Source: Liolophura sinensis
Taxonomy: Eukaryota > Mollusca > Polyplacophora > Chitonida > Chitonidae
Length of the DNA stretch: 64,000 nucleotides
Direction of reading: 5' to 3'
NCBI RefSeq assembly: GCF_032854445.1
Contig: NC_088304.1
Span: forward strand, 3,844,001 to 3,908,000
The position numbers and the translations under genes are program-made. The notes under the pieces were generated by a model, which made no database searches, was not told the origin of the DNA, and saw nothing but the letters and a program-made list of their open reading frames with translations. Shown here piece after piece: positions 62,001 through 64,000 of the stretch; within the stretch, counting starts at the first letter, position 1; each line of letters begins with the position of its first letter.

Positions 62001-62835
62001 GCAGAGAAACAGAGGAGAAAAAAATTAGAAGTACATGTATTCTTTTTACAGTACATGTAACCACTGTTAAATATCTTCGTTATCGTAGGGTAACATTGCT
62101 CTGGAGAAGAGCAAACGTAAGAAGCCTCACAGCTGGTTACCAGACGAGGGATGGGAAGACATCATCAGATTGGTGGAGATTGCACCAGACCAGTTCTCTT
62201 CTCTCCTCGATGACATCGAGCGCAATGAGAAAGTTTGGAAAGAGGTATGAAGGTTGATTAATTAACATTTTTACAGTCTCTACTTTAGAGAATATCATTA
62301 CCATTTCATTTTATGTCTTCATTTATTTATTTGATAGGTTCTTAAAGCTGTTTTGAAAAAGTTTTGTCAGTCAGAGTTCATGGTGGTGAAGGATGCAGCA
62401 AGAAAATTCCTGGTGATGTCTAGCCAGTTATGCATAAACATATTGCAATGTATTTGTGACGCGAAATAATATAGGCTTTGATTGATTTGTTCTCAGTGGT
62501 TTGATCATGACACACCAGAGTCTCAGCAGTTCCCCATGAAGTACGAGAAAAGCCTGACAGCATTCCAACGCCTCATGCTGCTGCGATGCTTCCGTGTGGA
62601 TCGTATCTACCGTGCAGTCACCGTCTATGTCATCAGCATCATGGGGGAGAAGTATGTCACGCCACCAATCATCAGCTTTGAGGCCATCTTTGAGCAGAGC
62701 ACCCCTGTGTCACCGATCGTGTTCATTCTCAGCCCGGGGTCTGATCCAGCCAGCGACCTGATGAAGTTAGCGGAAAGGACAGGATTTGGTACAAACAAGC
62801 TGAAGTACCTGTCCATGGGGCAGGGACAAGAGAAG
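12239..62835 (+). CDS. DNAH10: Axonemal dynein heavy chain 10 (3' end outside window)
   Basis: Sixty-four exons with GT-AG borders and matching phases join into about 4,110 residues; the family is usually about 4,500, so the AAA6 end and C-terminus lie beyond the window. The start ATG at 12239 has A at -3 and G at +4 and opens [13 protein letters not shown], the N-terminus I expect for this subfamily. Order seen: acidic leader, tail (DHC_N1), linker (DHC_N2), AAA1 GPAGTGKT (K about 2030), AAA2 GPTGGGKT (about 2311), AAA3 GETGTSKT (about 2653), AAA4 GVGGSGKQS (about 3001), coiled-coil stalk with microtubule-binding tip, AAA5 and part of AAA6. Assignment to DNAH10 rests on [14 protein letters not shown] in AAA2, [16 protein letters not shown] near the end, and overall likeness recalled from the family. 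It is the heavy chain of inner arm I1/f in cilia and flagella. One frame break (A9 run in exon 40) is corrected in this count. Confidence 0.93.
14003..14694 (+). other. DNAH10 intron 3
   Basis: It opens GTGAGG after ACG and closes with TATCTTTTTTTCAG. It is AT-rich with a long T-rich stretch before the acceptor. No other gene or repeat was recognised. Confidence 0.7.
14695..19186 (+). CDS. DNAH10: DNAH10 exons 4-9: tail domain (DHC_N1), first part
   Basis: Exons 14695-14919, 15436-16247 (812 bp, the largest), 16807-17005, 17372-17488, 18157-18405 and 19010-19186 encode about residues 168-760. The hallmark is [15 protein letters not shown] in exon 5, the typical dynein tail motif. The region dimerises with the partner heavy chain and binds intermediate chains in this arm class (family knowledge). 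Confidence 0.9.
18060..18099. repeat. Perfect 17 bp hairpin in intron 7
   Basis: CAGTAACTTACACATCA and its exact reverse complement TGATGTGTAAGTTACTG are separated by a six-base loop, GCTACA. The stem ends 57 bases before exon 8 starts at 18157, near the likely branch point zone. Confidence 0.85.
18541..18600 (+). repeat. Interspersed repeat family B, copy 2
   Basis: It matches the reverse complement of 4580-4637 through ATCATGGCTTAATGCCA and TTGGCAATATTGTAACC. It lies in intron 8. Confidence 0.5.
19653..19896 (+). CDS. DNAH10: DNAH10 exon 10: tail with Q/H/P/S-rich insertion
   Basis: It encodes residues about 761-842. The first half ([20 protein letters not shown]) is conserved-looking tail sequence. 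The second half is low-complexity: [14 protein letters not shown], then [13 protein letters not shown]. It ends in phase 1 at CTAG|GTGAGT and joins to the exon at 22571. The low-complexity part probably forms a flexible surface loop. Confidence 0.88.
19897..22570 (+). other. DNAH10 intron 10 (2.7 kb)
   Basis: The largest intron in the window. It holds a five-copy tandem repeat at 20186-20465; the rest is AT-rich with no recognised gene or mobile element. The short open frames in it have no family resemblance. Confidence 0.7.
20186..20465. repeat. Tandem repeat, 53 bp unit, five copies
   Basis: Units start TTAAGCTTTTTTTT and contain CTCCTGTATAATGGG and CATACATGGATTGAAGG. Starts at 20186, 20239 and 20292 are exactly 53 bp apart; later units are diverged or lengthened. 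The T runs followed by CAG or TAG look like 3' splice sites. Confidence 0.8.
22571..30264 (+). CDS. DNAH10: DNAH10 exons 11-22: tail domain, second part
   Basis: Exons 22571-22698, 23080-23166, 24191-24304, 24807-24953, 25552-25740, 26243-26403, 27121-27352, 27840-28094, 28499-28657, 29177-29293, 29505-29607 and 30086-30264 encode about residues 842-1465. The protein is continuous over all joins, for example [13 protein letters not shown] and [14 protein letters not shown]. The exon 18 donor GTGTGG is weak but keeps phase 0 into [20 protein letters not shown]. The region is mostly helical and leads into the linker. Confidence 0.9.
23531..23934. mobile_element. Candidate MITE-like element in intron 12
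   Basis: The ends are imperfect inverted repeats: TGTCCCCTGTTCACACATGG on the left, and TGCCCCGTACACACAGCC as the reverse complement of the right end. Internal GGTTTAAA and TTTAAACC words are repeated. It is flanked by ATT on both sides, a possible three-base target duplication. It has no coding capacity. The features suggest a non-autonomous DNA transposon; the superfamily is not determined. Confidence 0.45.
26117..26240. repeat. Tandem repeat, 24 bp unit, abutting exon 16 acceptor
   Basis: Five units of TTCACCAAACATGTGACTCT plus TTCC, spaced 24 bp. The last unit is altered to GACTATTTCCAG and supplies the pyrimidine tract and AG of the exon 16 3' splice site. The unit length is a multiple of three and the array is open in the exon 16 frame. 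Confidence 0.85.
30500..30665 (+). repeat. Interspersed repeat family A, copy 5 (intron 22)
   Basis: Family blocks present: ACTGGCCGTTGTTGTATAAG, GAAATATTCTTAAGTATGAT and AAACACCAATCAGATAAATC. It is diverged, and lies on the same strand as the dynein gene. Confidence 0.65.
30724..35827 (+). CDS. DNAH10: DNAH10 exons 23-31: linker (DHC_N2) and start of AAA1
   Basis: Exons 30724-30935, 31396-31552, 31836-32069, 32519-32641, 33326-33559, 33880-34106, 34723-34891, 35248-35348 and 35644-35827 encode about residues 1466-2012. Linker hallmarks are [34 protein letters not shown] and [15 protein letters not shown]. The segment ends in [19 protein letters not shown], which begins AAA1. The linker is the mechanical lever that bends over the ring during the power stroke (family knowledge). 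Confidence 0.93.
36585..38964 (+). CDS. DNAH10: DNAH10 exons 32-35: AAA1, main ATPase site
   Basis: Exons 36585-36872, 37411-37599, 38055-38201 and 38773-38964 encode about residues 2013-2284. Walker A is GPAGTGKT (K about 2030), Walker B is CFDEFNRI, and sensor and arginine-containing segments are in [20 protein letters not shown] and FRPV. All catalytic residues expected of the principal hydrolysis site are present, so the motor should be active. Confidence 0.95.
39392..42045 (+). CDS. DNAH10: DNAH10 exons 36-39: AAA2
   Basis: Exons 39392-39510, 40285-40579, 41082-41339 and 41841-42045 encode about residues 2285-2576. P-loop GPTGGGKT is followed by [17 protein letters not shown], and by [17 protein letters not shown]. 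The DGDVDALW form of the Walker B segment is one reason for choosing DNAH10 over other axonemal chains. Confidence 0.93.
41440..41567. repeat. Tandem repeat, 38 bp unit, intron 38
   Basis: Units start GAAGGCCACTTGTGGGAA and continue TGTGCGTCAGTAATCTAGCT; starts are at 41440, 41478, 41516 and 41554 (partial). The copies are nearly identical, so the expansion is recent. Confidence 0.85.
42424..47205 (+). CDS. DNAH10: DNAH10 exons 40-44: AAA3
   Basis: Exons 42424-42702, 44164-44316, 44918-45243, 46111-46318 and 47041-47205 encode about residues 2577-2953. P-loop GETGTSKT (K about 2653), Walker [12 protein letters not shown], then [17 protein letters not shown] and FNLRDLSR are all standard. Exon 40 contains a frame break: the reading frame before an A9 run at 42478-42486 ([10 protein letters not shown]) differs by one base from that after it ([12 protein letters not shown]). 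With one A fewer, the exon is continuous and its phases fit both neighbours. Confidence 0.9.
42478..42486 (+). other. DNAH10: A9 run with one-base frame break in DNAH10 exon 40
   Basis: The frame entering from exon 39 gives [19 protein letters not shown] up to the A run, then [10 protein letters not shown], which is not dynein-like. The frame needed downstream, which carries GETGTSKT and joins in phase 0 to exon 41, is reached if the run has eight A residues. No other break was found in the 64 exons, so a homopolymer error or a rare allele is more likely than a dead gene. Confidence 0.85.
42689..42920. repeat. Tandem repeat, exactly 34 bp, seeded on exon 40 donor
   Basis: Units follow CAGGAGTCACATGTAAGC then TGATGTTTCCCTTGAT. 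Donor positions recur exactly every 34 bp: 42703 (the real donor), 42737, 42771, 42805, 42839, 42873 and 42907. GTAAG is kept at 42703, 42805, 42873 and 42907, and altered to GTTAG or TTAAG at the others. The first unit overlaps the last bases of exon 40. Confidence 0.9.
42921..44163 (+). other. Remainder of DNAH10 intron 40
   Basis: About 1.2 kb without a recognised repeat or gene. The small open frames near 43193-43438 have no dynein-like sequence and do not bridge exons 40 and 41, which join directly ([16 protein letters not shown]). Confidence 0.65.
44840..44957. repeat. Duplicated 3' splice junction of exon 42
   Basis: The pyrimidine tract, AG and first exon bases of exon 42 (TTTGTCCTCTTTATTGATAG then GTTGACACATATGGCACCCAG) are preceded 58 bp upstream by a diverged copy (TTTGTCCTCTTTATGGATAG then ACAGACACCTCTGACACCCAG). 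The real acceptor is the second one, as only it gives [20 protein letters not shown]. Confidence 0.75.
45837..45965. mobile_element. 129 bp foldback element in intron 42
   Basis: A near-complete palindrome. The left arm begins GTATTGTGGTAACTCCAAC, and the right arm ends GTTGGAGTTAACACAATAC. Both arms carry ATACAAGG and GCATGATTCA, meeting at TTTTATTTAAATAAAA. Arms of about 60 bp with almost no spacer suggest a small foldback or MITE-type insertion. No coding capacity. Confidence 0.75.
47504..51549 (+). CDS. DNAH10: DNAH10 exons 45-49: AAA4
   Basis: Exons 47504-47825, 48404-48492, 49194-49344, 49659-49747 and 51352-51549 encode about residues 2954-3236. P-loop GVGGSGKQS (K about 3001), then [10 protein letters not shown] as the Walker B region, [27 protein letters not shown] and [20 protein letters not shown]. 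The sequence leads directly into the first stalk helix. The short exon 48 (89 bp) is the source of the 86 bp array that follows it. Confidence 0.93.
49725..50945. repeat. Minisatellite, 86 bp unit, copying the end of exon 48 and its donor
   Basis: Fifteen GT donors recur: 49748 (real), 49834, 49920, 50006, 50092, 50178, 50264, 50334, 50420, 50506, 50592, 50678, 50764, 50850 and 50936. Spacing is exactly 86 bp, except one shortened 70 bp unit. Each unit contains GCTCTGTACTCTCTAGCC then AGCATCTTCATCTCCCCTGA before GTAAG. The exon has GCTCTGTACGCTGTGGCC then AGCGTCTTCATCTCCCCTGA. So about 39 bases of coding sequence plus 47 of intron were amplified. Confidence 0.95.
51125..51300 (+). repeat. Probable family A repeat, diverged (intron 48)
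   Basis: Faint family order: GTTTCCTCTGGACACTC, CCTCCCACTGTCGTGTATGA, TTTTTAAGTATGGTGTTAAA and ATACCAAACAAATGA. It is heavily diverged, so assignment is tentative. It lies between the 86 bp array and exon 49. Confidence 0.4.
52235..55054 (+). CDS. DNAH10: DNAH10 exons 50-54: stalk and microtubule-binding domain
   Basis: Exons 52235-52468, 53024-53121, 53730-53911, 54171-54307 and 54837-55054 encode about residues 3237-3525. The outgoing coiled coil ([20 protein letters not shown] onward, rich in E and K) leads to the globular tip, [20 protein letters not shown], then [12 protein letters not shown]. The returning coiled coil is [18 protein letters not shown] onward. The tip docks on the neighbouring doublet's B-tubule; coil register couples it to the ring (family knowledge). 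Confidence 0.93.
55949..57523 (+). CDS. DNAH10: DNAH10 exons 55-57: AAA5
   Basis: Exons 55949-56170, 56623-56770 and 57388-57523 encode about residues 3526-3694. Recognised by [67 protein letters not shown] and [20 protein letters not shown]. As in other dyneins, no P-loop is seen here; the module is structural. Confidence 0.93.
57000..57062 (+). repeat. Family A repeat tail fragment (intron 56)
   Basis: It retains CCATAAAACTGACCACCGTG, TTAGTGAAATATTCTTGAAT and ATGACGTTAAGCAAA, the latter half of the family A pattern. Same strand as the gene. Confidence 0.45.
57936..57953. repeat. CT microsatellite (intron 57)
   Basis: A short run of about eight CT dinucleotides, flanked by TTC on the left and GGG on the right. 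Confidence 0.85.
58233..62835 (+). CDS. DNAH10: DNAH10 exons 58-64: AAA5/AAA6 region and AAA6 (incomplete)
   Basis: Exons 58233-58387, 59190-59278, 59829-59958, 60665-60938, 61351-61454, 62089-62244 and 62497-62835 encode about residues 3695-4110. Recognised by [20 protein letters not shown], the buttress-type coil [37 protein letters not shown], and [16 protein letters not shown] with [17 protein letters not shown]. Exon 64 ends GQGQEK in phase 0. The next expected residues of AAA6 and the C-terminal domain do not occur before 64000, where the repeat array intervenes. Confidence 0.92.
58461..58790 (-). mobile_element. tRNA-headed SINE (intron 58)
   Basis: Read on the minus strand, it begins GCCCCCGATAGCTCAGTTGG, an A-box-like tRNA start, with a B-box-like GGGTCAATCC about 35 bases on. 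The rest is a conserved body (AGCATTAAGGGGATAGTGCA and GTATCAGTATAATGGC) and an end with GACGTTAAACCCAAAGCA. I recall this arrangement from a SINE widespread in molluscs, of the V-SINE or Meta-SINE kind. There is no matching 3' acceptor stem, so it is not a functional tRNA gene. Confidence 0.75.
58990..59150 (+). repeat. Interspersed repeat family A, copy (intron 58)
   Basis: Clear family order: GGTCTGCCAGCAACCTAGGA, TTGTGGGTTTCTCCCAGACT, CATATAAGTGAAATATTCCT and AAACACCAATCAAATGAAA. It lies 40 bp before exon 59 on the gene strand. Confidence 0.7.
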
Positions 62836-63841
62836 GTTAGTTACAACAAACTGTTTTCCCACATCAGGGTTCATGAACTTGCTATCAGGTGAGCTATATC
62901 AAGCTGTTTTCCTACATCTGGGTTTATGAACTTGCTGTCAGGTGAGCTATATCAAGCTGTTTTCCTACATCTGGGTTTATGAACTTGCTGTCAGGTGAGC
63001 TATATCAAGCTGTTTTCCTACATCTGGGTTTATGAACTTGCTGTCAGGTGAGCTATATCAAGCTGTTTTCCTACATCTGGGTTTATGAACTTGCTACCAG
63101 GTGAGTTATATCAAATTGTTTTCCCACTTCTGGGTTTATGAACTTGCTACCAGGTGAGTTATATCAAATTGTTTTCCCACTTCTGGGTTTATGAACTTGC
63201 TACCAGGTGAGTTATATCAAATTGTTTTCCTACATCTGGGTTTATGAACTTGCTACCAGGTGAGTTATATCAAATTGTTTTCCTACATCTGGGTTTATGA
63301 ACTTGCTACCAGGTGAGTTATATCAAATTGTTTTCCTACATCTGGGTTTATGAACTTGCTACCAGGTGAGATATATTAAATTGTCTTCCCACTTCTGGGT
63401 TTATGAACTTGCTACCAGGTGAGTTATATCAAATTGTCTTCCCACTTCTGGGTTTATGAACTTGCTATCAGGTGAGTTATATCAAATTGTTTTCCCACTT
63501 CTGGGTTTATGAACTTGCTACCAGGTGAGTTATATCAAATTGTTTTCCCACTTCTGGGATTATGAACTTGCTACCAGGTGAGTTATATCAAATTATTTTC
63601 CCACTTCTGGGTTTATGAACTTGCTCCCAGGTGAGTTATATCAAATTGTTTTCCCACTTCTGGGATTATGAACTTGCTACCAGGTGAGTTATATCAAATT
63701 GTTTTCCCACTTCTGGGTTTATGAACTTGCTACCAGGTGAGCTATATCAAATTGTTTTCCCACTTCTGGGTTTATGAACTTGCTCCCAGGTGAGTTATAT
63801 CAAATTGTTTTCCCACTTCTGGGTTTATGAACTTATTATCA
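62836..63841. repeat. Minisatellite, exactly 53 bp, starting at exon 64 donor
   Basis: Nineteen units from 62836 to 63841, at perfect 53 bp spacing (unit 19 starts at 63790). The first unit starts with the real donor GTTAGT. Later units mostly start GTGAGT or GTGAGC and end GAACTTGCTACCAG, so nearly every join reads CAG|GTGAGT. The final unit loses the closing CAG. The remainder of the window to 64000 shows no exon. Confidence 0.95.
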
Positions 63842-64000
63842 CATAAAGCAGGCCAGAAGGGTAGGAATAAGTAACTTTGATTATGAGTGAAGTTCAGATG
63901 ATGCTGATAAGGGTAAAATAGCATCCAGGAGCAAACTCTCAGTTTATCCATGGATGACATTGGGCTGTGATCTAAAGGTTAAAGGGACTTGTCTTTTGCA

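Noticed and set aside
12239..62835. DNAH10 locus as a pseudogene because of the exon 40 frame break
   Set aside because: All other exons are intact, every splice site is GT-AG, phases match and all motor motifs are preserved. One homopolymer change is better explained as an error or rare allele.
1..64000. CRISPR arrays, bacterial operons or an integrated virus
   Set aside because: The direct repeats here are gapless tandem units with no unique spacers. No polymerase, integrase, capsid or transposase frame was seen on either strand.

Overview
The window is animal nuclear DNA. Coding sequence is cut into many small exons with GT-AG introns, the flanks and introns are AT-rich, and interspersed repeats are common. 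Several repeats resemble families I associate with molluscs and related lophotrochozoans: a tRNA-headed SINE, and an element ending in a CAAATAAATAAAT-type tail. A bivalve or gastropod-like invertebrate is the best guess, but the species cannot be fixed from the sequence.

Layout. Positions 1-9180 hold no gene I can support. They carry two minisatellites (about 5090-6160 and 8555-9178), a long TA microsatellite and several copies of one interspersed repeat. Positions 9938-11454 (minus strand) are a complete two-exon gene for an aspartate beta-hydroxylase domain protein of the ASPHD1/ASPHD2 type (371 residues). It is head to head with the main gene, with 784 bp between the two start codons. From 12239 to the right edge (plus strand) lies one very large gene, an axonemal dynein heavy chain best matched to DNAH10, the inner-arm I1/f type. 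I could place 64 exons, all with GT-AG borders and compatible phases, giving about 4,110 residues. They cover the acidic N-terminus, tail, linker, AAA1 to AAA5, stalk with microtubule-binding domain, and part of AAA6. The last AAA6 part and C-terminal domain lie beyond 64000.

How it works together. The dynein exons build one motor: AAA1 hydrolyses ATP, AAA2 to AAA4 carry further P-loops, the stalk binds the B-tubule, and the tail docks in the inner arm. The hydroxylase-like gene is a separate membrane protein, and sharing a promoter region does not imply a shared pathway. A near-consensus RFX X-box at 11880-11893 fits regulation of a ciliary gene.

Most notable points: (1) a one-base reading-frame break in an A9 run inside exon 40, most likely an assembly or allelic error; (2) several intronic tandem repeats that start exactly at, or copy, a splice junction, so that functional-looking splice sites are multiplied: 15 donors at 86 bp spacing, 19 units of exactly 53 bp that mostly read CAG|GTGAGT, and 7 units of exactly 34 bp. 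No new enzyme system or mobile gene cluster was seen.
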